64,000 bases of DNA, taken from positions 982,501 to 1,046,500 of the forward strand of contig JAJGOT010000258.1 in the NCBI GenBank assembly GCA_022457155.1, read 5' to 3'. Source of the DNA: Cladopsammia gracilis (Eukaryota > Cnidaria > Anthozoa > Scleractinia > Dendrophylliidae). The position numbers were made by a program, and so were the translations under genes. Under the pieces are notes generated by a model. It ran no database searches and was not told the origin of the DNA. It saw only the letters and a program-made list of their open reading frames with translations. Shown here piece after piece: positions 1 to 11,417 of this stretch. Numbering within the stretch: the stretch's first letter is position 1; every line of letters begins with the position of its first letter.

Positions 1-480
1 CCCGTTTATTTATCATCTACTGCCTGAAGTAAGCGGTGTAAATAGGAGAAAGCTTATTTTAGGTAAGACATCTCTCTTTGTTTAGTAGTTTATGTTTGTA
101 TTTTTAAGCAAAATGACATGAACAATTTATCATTGTCTCTAAGACTAAGAAGTTCAAAATAGTTTGTGGGAAATCCTCAAAAGGTGAAACAGAATTTTTT
201 AGTCGCAATCTGGCATTTTTCGATATATTGCAATATGTCGGCGGGTTGCTGTAATACCATCATTCTAGACCTCTTGTGTGACATGAATGCAACTCAATGA
301 ATGCGCAACTTTCCAAACCGTCTATCTGTATGTTTCTTCTTCATGTTCTATTAGCGTAAATAAGGTTTTGCAGGTTTCTTCTATTAATGTTAATGTTTTA
401 GATTACAGCTCAAGCCTATTTATATTTTGTAGCCTGGGGTTTTTAGGTTTTATAGCTATGAAAGCCACAGGGACAATGCC

Positions 481-770
481 GGGGGGGGGGGTACCCCAGA
501 TAAAAGTGGCGGGGATGGTTGTCGTACCTTTCAGGGGTTACAATTCGTGGTTTGGTACCACTAAGGGTTTAATCGAAAATGGCCCCTGTCAGAGATATTC
601 TGATACCTTGTAGGGTATTAAGCCAGAAAACTATACCGGAACAACTTCTCAGAAAGAATCAGGGGTAAAAATTAAAGAGAGAAACATTTGGGGTCGTTTA
701 AAAATTTCCGTCGATCTCTCTCCCCCCCCCCCCCCCCCCCCCCGCCTTCAATTTTATATTTGAGTTCCCC
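481..770. mobile_element. inverted-repeat element with poly-G/poly-C ends, copy 1
   Basis: Starts with a run of 11 G and ends with a run of 22 C (722-743). Inside the ends are blocks such as gtcgtacctttcaggggtta and tggtaccactaagggttt that recur at 60310-60626. No coding capacity; probably a non-autonomous DNA element. Confidence 0.6.
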
Positions 771-1711
771 CCGGGACACAGTGTTGGTTTAAATCTGTTA
801 AATGGCCTTTGGAGTTGTTGCTTAATATGATCGTTGACAGTCTTTAAATTGCGTCACACAACAAATTACAGTTTAATAGAAGCAGTTTTTGTTTCATCTA
901 TTTTGCCGAAAGACTCTCGATTGCGCGAATTCCAAATGATGTTTTTTCCCGAGATTAAATCAGCCAAACCTTCAATTGCATGCAACTGAGCGAGAGCAGA
1001 TAAAGAATTCAAGATAATCGCCTTAGTTTTACAACAAGCGGATATAAAATAACTACAACATCCCAAGTCATTAAACAGTATGTTGCGTATCTACCACAAC
1101 CGTTTGATATTAACTAGTGGTCGTACAAGTCCCAAAGTGGAACACACGTGGGCTTGTGGAATTGTGTAAGTGTGAAACAAGAACGAATTGGGAGAGAGCC
1201 AATCCATATCCGCTAAACAAAAGGTCGGTAATATTTTTCCCGCGGGACTCCAAACCCCTAAAACTCGTATTATGGAGAGTGACCCATGTATACTTTCTTC
1301 TCAGAACCTAAACAACACATTACCAAGAATTTTATTGGCGATAAAGTCGGTTTCGTCGATCGAAAAAGCTAGTTTTTCTTGCACTGAGATTTTCAAAGCG
1401 ATGACATATACCTTTATAGGCTACAAACGGAAACCCCTAAGATTTTTGACCCCTAAAAGGTACCATATCATTGTCGGCTTTCAGCTTGAGGACCTTAAAA
1501 ATTAATTTAATTTTAAAATTAATTTCACAACGTACCAGACGCATAACAAGATTGCATGACGCTTTGTATGGTCATGTTCACATTTTTGCTCCCAACAAGA
1601 TCGATTTTCACGGCGAAATTAACACCCTGCGTACCGCATTAGAACTTTCCACCCTTCTACTGTCTGGGATTGCGCTCCGCACAGCGTGTAACCTGGTGTA
1701 ATTAAACTACC

Positions 1712-2120
1712 CACAGGTACCCCAAGCTCAAGTTATGTTTACATGTTGTAATTTGAACGTCGTGGTAACTGTTGCGTAATAGCGAAATTATAAGGATTTG
1801 TATGGGGAAAATTCGGTTCGAATTGAGCGTAAAATTAGGAACGATATTTAAATAAAACTGGCTCACCTGAACTTCTTTGTGTGTTTACTTGTGTCTTGAG
1901 TGGTTTTGGGGTCCATTAGAAGCGATTCCAGCGAGTTTGAGTTCAACACACACAAAGAAGTTCAGGTGAGCCAGTTTTATTTAAATATCGTTCCTAATTT
2001 TACGCTCAATTCGAACCGAATTTTCCCCATACAAATCCTTATAATTTCGCTATTACGCAACAGTTACCACGACGTTCAAATTACAACATGTAAACATAAC
2101 TTGAGCTTGGGGTACCTGTG
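1712..2120. mobile_element. foldback element with 173-bp arms
   Basis: Arms 1712-1884 and 1948-2120 are reverse complements with no mismatch that I could find; spacer 63 bp. Outer ends read cacaggtacc / ggtacctgtg. The arms include AT-rich stretches and no gene. The identity of the arms means a recent insertion or ongoing repair between arms. Confidence 0.88.
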
Positions 2121-2263
2121 AACTACCAACCACTTCTCCGTTGGATCTCACTGTTCGACTTTCTCTAGAGTTTGAATGAGATATTAAATAGAAATTAATT
2201 ACCGCCATGAATCTTTGCTCCCTCCAGGTGATTAAAAAAACTCAACATCAAAGAACGTAATCC

Positions 2264-2315
2264 ATGATGTTACTAGAAAGGCTTTTGATCGGTCTGAGTT
2301 TCATTCCGTTGTTTG
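2264..2315 (+). CDS. protease exon 1: start codon and signal peptide
   Basis: Tandem ATG ATG, then a leucine/isoleucine-rich stretch ([11 protein letters not shown]), ending TTTG before gtaagt. 17 codons plus one base. The first ATG is used here; the second would lose only one residue. A perfect palindrome ends 143 bp upstream. Confidence 0.8.
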
Positions 2316-5300
2316 GTAAGTTGATATTTTTGTAGCCTGCATGACAGGCGCTTTATGAGCCAAGCGAGGCGAGCGCGGAATGCTTCGCTCGTCCCGCTTG
2401 GCTCATAAAGCGCCTGTCATGCAGGCTAATATTTTTTAACTTCATACTTACTGAGATTTTCTATTGAAATTTGGCGTGTGAAAACCCTCTTCGGGGTTCG
2501 CAGCCAATCAGAATGGCGAAACGACATTCTCACACATGAAAAATGCGTTTTATCCAATCACAAATGTATAATTATAAAATAAACAAATTACAGCATGGGC
2601 AGTGCTTTGTACGGCATTTACGCACTCGTTGGTTTGTATCAGAAATCGAACGAGTGAGCGCAGGGAAGCAGCGCAGCACCAACTCGTGCGGAAATACCGT
2701 ACGCCCGCACTGCCCATGAAGTAATCTATATGTTCTACATAGTTCAACTTCATCAGTCACGAACGTCGTGCGGTTCTTCGGCTTTAAAAGCAAGCTGTCA
2801 TTTGTACCCTACGAAAAGATTAGTATATTACGCACAAGAGAACTATAAAGATGAGATCAGTCTCTCTAGTGGATCGATAGGGGCGAACAATTTCATTGAT
2901 AAGGCAATTTTTCCCGCCTTTTTCTCGTGATTGCTGTATTGGAAAGATTGCTTGCAGCATCTACAAAAGATAGCGCGCGAGGACAGCGAGAATTTGGACT
3001 ATTTTTAGAAACTGAAAAATATTTAGATGGCGGCAGTAACGCCCACAACAAAACCGTGCATGTGACAATACTAATTTGTTCTTTTTATTTTTTCCTAGCA
3101 CATTTTGCGCCTTTAGAAATTCCTTCACCGCCAGGTAACAGAATTTCCCTCAGTTTATTATGCCTTCGAAACACTTAAAAAGTGATGAAGGGATTTTTTA
3201 ATACTCAATCTCAGTTTGAATTTGTTGTCAGTGCATGGATAGCCCTTCCTCAAGTCTCCAAAGACTACGAGCATAAGGATCCCTCTACTGCCTAGCCACA
3301 ATTGAAGTCACAATTGTTTTTTTTTTAATTCTAGTTATTGCTTGATCGGCATATTGCGTAGCCGCGAGGAAGTTCTCGGGACTCGGGGTTTGGGGAAGTG
3401 GGAAAGGGGGAAAGGCCGGGAGAGAGCCCCTTTCCCTGCCGCACCACCTCCCCTTCCCCCAAAGCCCGAGCCCAGGAGCTTGCTCGCAAGCTACATATTT
3501 CCTTGCTAGAGGTACCGCTCTCCTCTCTCTGTCCGCTACCATTTTGCCCGCTACCATTTTTCGCCAGGTTGGGGATGGAGGCGAAAGATCGTTTCTCTCG
3601 GAACTTGTCGTATATTGAACAGAATGAACCTCTTGTGTTCAGTGATCAGTGCGGCTGTTTTTTGACATCACAGTATGCAGGAGAACGAGTCGTACTGTGA
3701 GGCGGATATTGCATCATTTCCGTTTTGGCTCTGTCCACATATCGAAAAGATTTCACGTCAAACAGCTTAATGAACTGAATAGTAGGAAATTATAAAACCA
3801 TGACTGGCGAAACTCTTTGATAAATGTTCCGTGAGGGCACCGTAGTTTCTTAACGAATAAAAACTTAAGTGTTATTACTGAACTACAAAGTGGTCCAGGG
3901 AGCGAGGCAGCTATGAACTGTAATATATATAGAGAGGCTGAGCCTAACAGCGGAGCTCCCTGAACAGAAAGCTGATGATAGGCTTAACTAAGGTGAAACG
4001 TCGGAAGCACAAGAATTAAGATTGATGACAGGGCTATTTTTCTATTTTAGCAATTCTCAAAAAATAGTATTATGCGACCGTCTGCGCAGTACATTTAGCC
4101 GTGTACAAAAGCTCACAAAAACAACTTTTTCTCAGTCTAGAATAACTAGTATGACTAATTTCCGAATAAAATACACCTGTTGCGTATCAAAAATTGCCCG
4201 AGAAACTGATTTGGAAATCAAAATTGCAAAAATACACAAACATCTTTACATAAGGCGACGCGAGTGAAGTTAGAACTATAAAATCCAAGCCTTGTTTTGT
4301 TTACATATAATCGCTTTTCAACTTATGTAATGAATGAACAAACACATAAAAATGGACAACAAAATCTTCTTTTCAATTTGGACATTTTTTTTCAAATAAC
4401 CATTAGTTTATGTTTAAAAGCAAAACGCGTACCACTAGCGCATCGAGGTAGCTGTCCTCGATGAAATTCAAGATATCAATACAGTATACGACTGAATTTG
4501 AGCACGTTTTATAAATATTTCTCCAAAACTAAAGAGAACACAAAGAAAAAGTCAATCACAAATTGATATCGATCAACATAAATTCCTATCGAAAAATGTA
4601 ATTTGTTTTACCTTAAGGGGCTTCCTTCAACCACTGTCCTTTGCGAGCGTCTATTTTTTATAGTTGAAATTTCACAAACAAAATGGACAAAAAAAATCAA
4701 ATTATGAAAACTTAAACAACTTTAAATAGATAGCTTATACAGCCAGCCTTAAAGATTGCAAAGATAGAACTCGAACTCGAACTCGAACTCGCGAGTTTAG
4801 CAATATCTGCGTTGCAGAAAATGTCGCAAAGCACACTGGTTGAAGGTGTCCCTTTAAGTCCCTCGGCTGCTTGGAAATTCTTTAAAACTCCGCTTCTTCG
4901 GTTCTGACTTTCGAAGAAGAAATATCGTCCCGCATTGATAAAAACGTATGAAGTTCCTCGAAGCAATAAAGCTCTTCTTTTTCCACTAAAGCGGCTTATG
5001 AGTAGTCTTAAAACTTTCTCTTTCCATTTTGAACATTTTAAATGTGTGTTATAACTCCGATAAGACCTGATAAGACGAAACCAATCATTTGCGCGACATC
5101 GTACGCGCCCGCGATCTAGCCATGCACGACGTCGTACGCGCCCGCGAAACATTCCGCTAGCCATAACCATGGGCATGGTTCTATGAGTATGGATTTCCGC
5201 GAGGCGAGAGCTCCGCTATAAGAGAATAAACCTAGCTGACTTCCGGTTCGGTGCGGTTCAGGTTTTGGCGGGAAATCACTGAAGCAAAGTGAGCTAGGAA

Positions 5301-8300
5301 ACTTTTTCAATTCCATTTGTCGGCCGTTTTTTAACGATTAGACAGTCTAAACCCTTGGAGAAACGTGTTGTTTTGTTATTTTTTAAGTTATTTTTTGGGA
5401 GAGTCACTAGCGGCGAAAATATAACTATATAAGAAACATATGAGAGAGATGAGAGCGCGAGACAAGACTCTGGCACCCAGGACATGAAAGAGTTGGAGAG
5501 GAAGGGAAAAACAGTGGGAAGGGGAGGGGGGAGGTATAATCTGCGAAGGGAGTCCAGAATGTACCCTTTACGAGGACACTCCGCTTTCCTTTACTCGAAC
5601 CGTTCTCCTTGTTTTTCTTGCTAAGTATTTCAAAAGTGCACTCACCAGAAGTGAATAAAACAAATCTTTTCTTGAAGAATGCAGTATATTGTACAATACA
5701 TACCGTTAACTTGCCCTTTATTGTAATTTACACAGGTAAGTTTGGTTGTTGTTATTTAACGATATGTTCGTTAACTCGGTTTTATTTAACTCATTCTTTA
5801 TTTCTTTACTACAGCACGCGTATCTTCTTTGTCATCCTCAATGGATTCTGGTAAGTTCACGTAGATGGTTATTCAGTTTAATAAAATTTCCTCATGAAAT
5901 CAAAATTGTGACATGTGACTTATATACAGTGGAACCTCGATTTAACGAACCTCTACATAACGAAGTCCTCGATATAACGAACGATATAATAATTCTTCAG
6001 CCCGACAAAATTACAAGTAAAATGTATGGGACAGAACCTCGATATAACGAAATCCTTGTTATAACGAACACAATCCGGCAGCCCAAACGTATAATCTACC
6101 CCGATATAACGAATAAATGTCAACGCGCGACAAAAGATAAATGGGAACAGACCAACAGTGTGTGCTATAAGGCAAAGGTATAACCTGTAAAGTTTTCCAG
6201 TGTCGTATTTATATTTACAGTGTACTGTAGCTTCATACAGCAAATGTTATTTGTTAAGATCCGGAAATACGTAACACCGTTACAAAATAATTATTAACTA
6301 TACCTCGATATAACGAACATTTTGGTTGTTTTTACGCAAATTCGTTATAACGAGGGTTTCGATGTAACCCTATTCAGCCTAACTTTTAACATTATAACTT
6401 CTTTAATATGTATTCAAACCCCATCAAACTTTGTGACTTTTCCTAAAATTTATCTGGCAACAATTTCGTATGACAATTTATTGCTGACGAGACTTGATGT
6501 TTCCATGGCAACAAGATTTTGAGCCGTGTTTTTTGAAATTTGCATATTTGTACCTTTGAATGAAGAAAAACAACGTTTATTGGTATCACTTTAATATTTT
6601 TACATCATTTAGCGTTTATTTATTGGTTTTGATTAATTTTGAGTCAATTTGGACGGTATTTAAGAGGTTTTAAAAACTTTCAGAAATCCAAGATGGCGGA
6701 TCCAAGATGGCGGCCGTATAACTAATTACCTAATAACTACGTCATATGACGTCATCGTCCCAGTGTGCGAACCACAACAACATACTATGTACCCTCTAGG
6801 TTTCATTGTCATAGCCTTAATTTTCTTGAAGTTACCCCTTCTGTGACCTGTTATTTTATCTATATTGTCCAACTGGAATTATAGAACTGGAACTATGAAG
6901 AGAAACTGGAAAGCAATCGCTTCATTTCGAAAAATTGTACTTGCAGTTGTTTTCTTTATGGATAGGTTATTCGAAGCAACCCATATTTTGCAGTAGTAAA
7001 TTCCTCCTAAGACTTTCTACTTCACCTGGGGCCAGTTGCATAAACGCTTAACGTGTTACGCCAGGAAAATAAAGTCAAAAAGTATAAGTCCGTAGCTTGC
7101 GTGGCAGATACTAGAAAAGGGAAGGAAAATGGGTTTTTAACAACTCGTGCGCCCGAATACCCCCGAGTTCCCCTTCCTTCGACTTGTCGTCCCTTCCAGA
7201 CCACTATGCCATGTTGTTACATATAGTAAGTCCTCGACTTGTTGTTGTCTCAACTTCCAGACCATTTACGCCATGTTGTTACATATAGTAAGTTTTCGAC
7301 TTGTTGTCTCAACGTCCAGACCATTTACGCCATGTTGTTACATATAGTAAGTCCTCGACTTGTTGTCTCAACGTCCAGACCATTTACGCCATGTTGTTAC
7401 ATATAGTTAGTTTTCGACTTGTCGTCCTTCCGCAGACCATTTACGCCATGTTGTTACATATAGTAAGTTTTCGACTTGTTGTCTCAACGTCCATACCATT
7501 TACGCCATGTTGTTACATATAGTAAGTCCTCGACTTGTTGTCTCAACTTTCAGACCATTTACGCCAATGTTGTTACATATAGGAAATGTTCGACTTGTCG
7601 TCCTTCCGCAGACCATTTACGCCATGTTGTTACATATAGTAAGTCCTCGACTTGACGTCTCAGCTTCCAACCATTTACGCCGTGTTGTTACGTATAGTAA
7701 GTCCTCGACTTGTCGTCTCAGCTTCCAGACCACTCATGTTGTTACATATAGTAAGTTGAAACTTGCCCTCCCTTCCAGACCATTTGAGCATTGTTGTTGC
7801 ATATATTGAGTTGAAACTTATCGTCCCTTCCAGACCATTTACGCCATGTTGTTTCATATAGTACGTCCTCGACTTGCCGTCGCTTCCAAACCATTAACGC
7901 CATGTTTTTACATATAGTAAGTCCTCGACTTGTCGTCTCTTCCAAACCATTTACGCCATGTTGTTACATATAGTACGTCCTCGACTTGTCGTCTCAGCTC
8001 CCAGACCACTTATGCCATGTTGTTACATATAGTAAGTTGAAACTTATTGGGTTTATCGTGGCCTTTTAATTGGGCACTGACTGCTTGCTCTACTTCCAGA
8101 AGAACTATTTGCACAACATCGTTTTTAAATTTCAAAATATTGGGGAAGATGGTACTAATGTGTAGAAATTAAGATCTTATTTTCGACGTTAAACATTAAA
8201 ATAAGAAACATGATGATTCGTTCCTACTAAATAAAATGATTACTTATTTATTTTTAGTTACTCTTGTAATCCTGAAAGAACGTTTTCAATAAGATTTACA

Positions 8301-11257
8301 AGAACTCTTATAAAGAATTTCAAAATTTGTAATTTGCACTGGTGTTACACTTGAACTTCACTGCTCTTAGCCAATCAGAACTGAGTGTTTTTTGTCTTGT
8401 ATATTATTAAAGGCCCAGTATCACCCAAAATGCATTGCGCGCCCAATGCCTCAAACGATTGAATTTAACGCAGTCGAAAATTCCCGAAAGAGCCAATCAC
8501 GAGCGAGCTCGTCATTTCAAAACAAAAAACCAACGACCGCAAAGCCGAATGGGTGATACTGGGCCTTTAAGGCGTTACTAGCCTAATAATAATTGATCCT
8601 TTCTATTTAGTCTTTCCCCAAGAATGCGGGCTCAGAAAGATAAGAAATGCTACCGGAGGACGGGTGAAAAGGATTGTGGGTGGTTCCCAGAGTTCCCAGG
8701 GAAAGTGGCCTTGGCAAGTCGCGCTATTTTTTAAAGGACATCATTACTGCGGCGGCGCAGTCATCTCAAACACGTGGATACTGACGACAGCACATTGCTT
8801 TAGTGAGTATTCTAATCTCCGTTATCACCTCACAAGCAACATAGCCTGTTCCATGGGTTCAGATAGTGGGCAGCGAAAGTTAGGCGGAACGCAAAGGGAA
8901 AATAGGGAGCTTTAACAACCAACGTACGTTTAATGAGCGAAAGCAATTTCATACATTTCTTTGCCGTTCCTTGCAAAACAACAACGTCAAATCATCAAAT
9001 TATAGGCTTAGTGGAGAATGTGAACACACGAAAGTTAATTTTCTTTGCATGCTCTATTGGAACTTGAAAGCCGTCCCTACCAATTCAGCTCCTGAACAAT
9101 TTAGTCACATGATGCAAATTAAACAATTTGGAACAATTTCATACTAGTTTAAATGAATGCAAATTCTTTATTTTTATGACATTTTCTTTGGCTGCTAAAA
9201 ATGAAAGCTCCCTAGACGCGACTCTCTCCCAAGTCTCTCCTCGTTTTACCCGCTCGTTCGCGCGCCGGTTTTAGCAGCTTATCCCCCCGTCAGCACTCGC
9301 CATCCAACCTTCGCTCCCCACTATCTGAGAAAAATAATAAGAAAAATCTAGTTTATAATCTAAATTATTAAAACATTTTAAGATGACCAAGGCCTTCCGA
9401 ACAGCTTTACGCTGAAATGTTCGGTGGATGCTTCAGAAGAAAGGAAAATTGTTTTATATGGTTATTTGTCGAGAGAATCATATGTAAAGTTGCGCTCTTT
9501 AATTAACAAAAATCGAATAAGAGCCCGCATTCCCACACTAGCTCAACTATCTACATGTTACAGTTTTCTGATCATGAATTAAACGAAGGCTAGCTAACAC
9601 TTAGGTCTTGATCGGCTAATGTTATTTGTTATTAAATTAACGCAAGAGATGATCCTATGGAAAAAAAAAACATTCTTGCATGTATTTTTACCTTTTCTCA
9701 TGGCAATCTCTTTTAAAGTATTTAGAATGTATCCGCCGTTGGTGCGTTTTATTGGTCGAATCGCTAAACAGAACGAGTGAAGTAGCACTCGCGTATATTT
9801 GCTAATTCAAACTGTTTAGCTATAGTATCGCTGCCTCTTGCAGATACGATTTCTACTTGGTTACAATACTGACATGTCTGCATGGATAATGCATCCTTTG
9901 ACTCGTGTATTTTCTTAACTCCATTTAGATCCCCTTACTTCATCCAAGCCAGCAGACTGGACCGCTGTTCTTGGAGATCATCATCTGAAGGAAAAAGATG
10001 AACGCTTTGAGCAAAGACGAAAAATCGTAAACATCACAATACACGAAAACTACAGATCCATGTGGTTTGAAGGGATCTACGACACTCCACCGATGAATGA
10101 CATCAGTAAGTGAAATGGTCATCAGCCACGCCGATAAAAACATACCTTTTATAACTTCTTAACCGAGCAAAACAGTAAACAACAACAACAACAGCAATAA
10201 AAACAAAGACAGAAACAACAACAGCTCGTCAAAAGTCACTTTCTCTTTCCTAAGGTGCATAAATGGAAGAAACTCTGTGGTGGCTTTTTTGGGGTGAAAG
10301 ATTTTGGCGAGGACTGTTTTGCAGGTCGGGAAAAAGCGTACCAACTTTTTATGCAGAGAGAAAAGGGACATGGCCTGGGAGGTTGGACTAATGGGGGGTC
10401 TGGTTGTAGCCTATAATAGGACTATTCTTGGGTCTAGCAATTTCGCCATAGTCGCATCTTCTCGTCACTATTATAGCTAAGTGCCCCCCGCCTCGCCACC
10501 CCTCTGGGGTTAATGAATTCGTGATATCAATGGATTAAAATCAATGAAAATCAATAACAATTGAAAACAAATAGATGAAAATCCGAAAATCTGTTCCAAC
10601 AAAGTCATATATTCTTTCAACGAATTGATATGGATTCACCATCGATTGGTCAGGCCGGGTCTATCTGTAATAAAACGTTATTAAACTTCAGATGCACAAG
10701 AGTAGCCAAGTTTAGTTGGTTGCATGACAAGCGGATATAAGATTTAAGGAGTAAATGTAATTTGTCTCGTGTTTAATATTGCAGCGATTATGAAGCTCGA
10801 CAAACCACTTGTTTTCAATAATTACGTGCAACCGCTGTGCTTGCCTCGACCTGATGAGGTTTTCGCGCCAAATGAGGAGTGCTATGTGGCAGGCTGGGGT
10901 CACACGCAGTGGAATGGTACCCAGCCGGACATTCTACGCGAGGCTAAAGTTAGAATCGTGTCGCGCGAGGTGTGTAACCAAGAAAAGTCCTACAACGGGA
11001 CCATTCACAACACAGCTATGTGCGCGGGATATCCCGAGGGAGGAGTTGACGCATGTGAATACGACAGTGGTGGTCCACTAGTTTGTACGAAATGCGGGCG
11101 CCATTACGCGGCGGGTTTAGTTTCTTGGGGTGATCAATGTGCTTTACCGAACAAATATGGCGTTTATGCTAACCTGACAGTATTAACTCCGTGGATTACG
11201 GAAACAATCAGCAAGTTTGAACGAGAAAATGGTGTTTTCAGTGCCCTAAGAGGGTAA
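2264..11257 (+). CDS. secreted trypsin-like serine protease (S1A), six exons
   Basis: Joining exons 2264-2315, 3099-3134, 5815-5850, 8611-8802, 9929-10105 and 10785-11257 gives 966 nt, 321 residues plus TAA; every intron is GT-AG and phase 1. Residues 1-18 are a hydrophobic signal peptide. Residues 19-62 form a linker/propeptide with a Cys (QECG) that would pair with the catalytic domain (VQPLCLP). Cleavage at VKR|IVGG gives Ile63 as the new N-terminus. The triad is His103 (TTAHC), Asp163 (NDI) and Ser259 (DSGGP). Asp at chymotrypsin position 189 predicts cleavage after Arg/Lys. Cys pairs 42-58, 136-201, 168-182 and 191-220 are present. There are five N-glycosylation sequons (NAT, NIT, NGT twice, NLT). 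Odd points: Gly193 is Tyr, Gln192 is Glu, Pro225 is Tyr. The family and secretion are clear; activity and substrate are not. Start chosen because the first ATG opens a signal peptide joined in phase to the rest. Confidence 0.88.
2334..2427. repeat. 33-bp-arm hairpin in protease intron 1
   Basis: agcctgcatgacaggcgc... at 2334-2366 is perfectly complementary to 2395-2427; 28-base GC-rich loop. It starts 18 bp after the exon 1 splice donor. Confidence 0.85.
2594..2718. repeat. imperfect foldback in protease intron 1
   Basis: catgggcagtgc at 2594 pairs with gcactgcccatg ending at 2718; arms of about 40 bp with some mismatches (tacgca / tgcgga area). MITE-like. Confidence 0.7.
3099..3134 (+). CDS. 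protease exon 2 (36 bp, linker)
   Basis: A strong pyrimidine tract and tag precede it; gtaaca follows. It opens with two bases completing the Ala codon from exon 1, then codes [11 protein letters not shown] and leaves one base. It is supported by phase agreement on both sides and a Pro-rich linker-like product; no homology is claimed. Confidence 0.68.
5815..5850 (+). CDS. protease exon 3 (36 bp, Ser-rich linker)
   Basis: Preceded by tttctttactacag and followed by gtaagt. It codes [11 protein letters not shown] between split codons and has the same length and phase as exon 2. It links in frame to the FPQECG start of exon 4. Confidence 0.7.
5937..6364. mobile_element. pogo/mariner-like element remnant
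   Basis: Begins cagtggaacctcgatttaac after a TA and contains several copies of cgatataacgaa; the right part reads ttcgttataacgaggg in inverse orientation. This terminal type is typical of pogo/Tc1-mariner families with TA target sites. No transposase remains. It lies in protease intron 3. Confidence 0.65.
7176..8046. repeat. 57-59 bp minisatellite, about 15 copies
   Basis: Unit contains accatttacgccatgttgtt, acatatagtaagt and cgacttgtcgtc/ttgttgtct. Copies differ by small substitutions and one- or two-base indels, so the frame drifts. Apparent coding stretches through it are repeat translation. It lies in protease intron 3; each unit carries atatagtaagt, which resembles a splice donor. Confidence 0.9.
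8407..8570. mobile_element. TTAA-flanked MITE (piggyBac-like)
   Basis: TTAA at 8407-8410 and 8567-8570 flank an element whose ends are aggcccagtatcaccca and tgggtgatactgggcct. TTAA target duplication is the piggyBac hallmark. It ends 40 bp before protease exon 4. Confidence 0.82.
8611..8802 (+). CDS. protease exon 4: propeptide, activation site, catalytic His
   Basis: Acceptor ctatttag; donor A|gtgagt. Codes FPQECG, the VKR|IVGG activation site, WPWQVALF and [18 protein letters not shown] with the catalytic His. These are textbook S1A blocks in order. Confidence 0.93.
9929..10105 (+). CDS. protease exon 5: surface loops and catalytic Asp
   Basis: Acceptor ccatttag; donor ATCA|gtaagt. Codes the AVLGDHHL strand, the [10 protein letters not shown] block and the PPMNDI motif with the catalytic Asp. 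A somewhat longer insertion ([12 protein letters not shown]) precedes the Asp. Confidence 0.92.
10785..11257 (+). CDS. protease exon 6: C-terminal barrel, catalytic Ser, stop
   Basis: Acceptor atattgcag. Codes [27 protein letters not shown], then [13 protein letters not shown] with the catalytic Ser, and LVSWGDQC...[14 protein letters not shown]. The conserved Gly before DSGGP is replaced by Tyr (TAC, 11060-11062). An extra Cys follows C201 (VCTKCG). The last exon of the gene. Confidence 0.94.
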
Positions 11258-11411
11258 TTGACAGCGAATATCGACAGACAAGCGCAAACAGCATTTGTGC
11301 TCTTCTTTCTCAACTCTTTACGGTAGCGCGCCATCTATAACAATGGAGAGATTAAAGTGGCTCCCTAGAGTTTAACCAAAAGCACTGGTCCTACACTACC
11401 ATGAGTTGCAA

Positions 11412-11417
11412 AATAAA
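11412..11417 (+). terminator. polyadenylation signal of the protease gene
   Basis: AATAAA 155 bp after the stop codon, followed by a T/G-rich stretch (cttgtcttgagatttttg), as expected for a metazoan cleavage site. Confidence 0.6.

Larger units (their letters stand above)
1..2263. other. 5' flank of the protease gene
   Basis: No exon can be supported. It holds a homopolymer-ended element (481-770), a large perfect palindrome (1712-2120) and, between 2121 and 2263, plain AT-rich sequence that must contain the transcription start. No clear TATA box was identified. Confidence 0.6.

Noticed and set aside
4712..5176. 154-residue minus-strand open frame
   Set aside because: Composition is low in any family signal, with a serine run from an AACTCG microsatellite, and it lies in an intron of the protease gene on the opposite strand.
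7147..7945. Several open frames on both strands
   Set aside because: Translation of the 57-59 bp minisatellite within a protease intron.
8664..8915. Protease starting at GTG/ATG near the IVGG motif
   Set aside because: The frame is open back to a splice acceptor at 8610 and the exon needs upstream exons for a signal peptide; the stretch after 8802 is intron.
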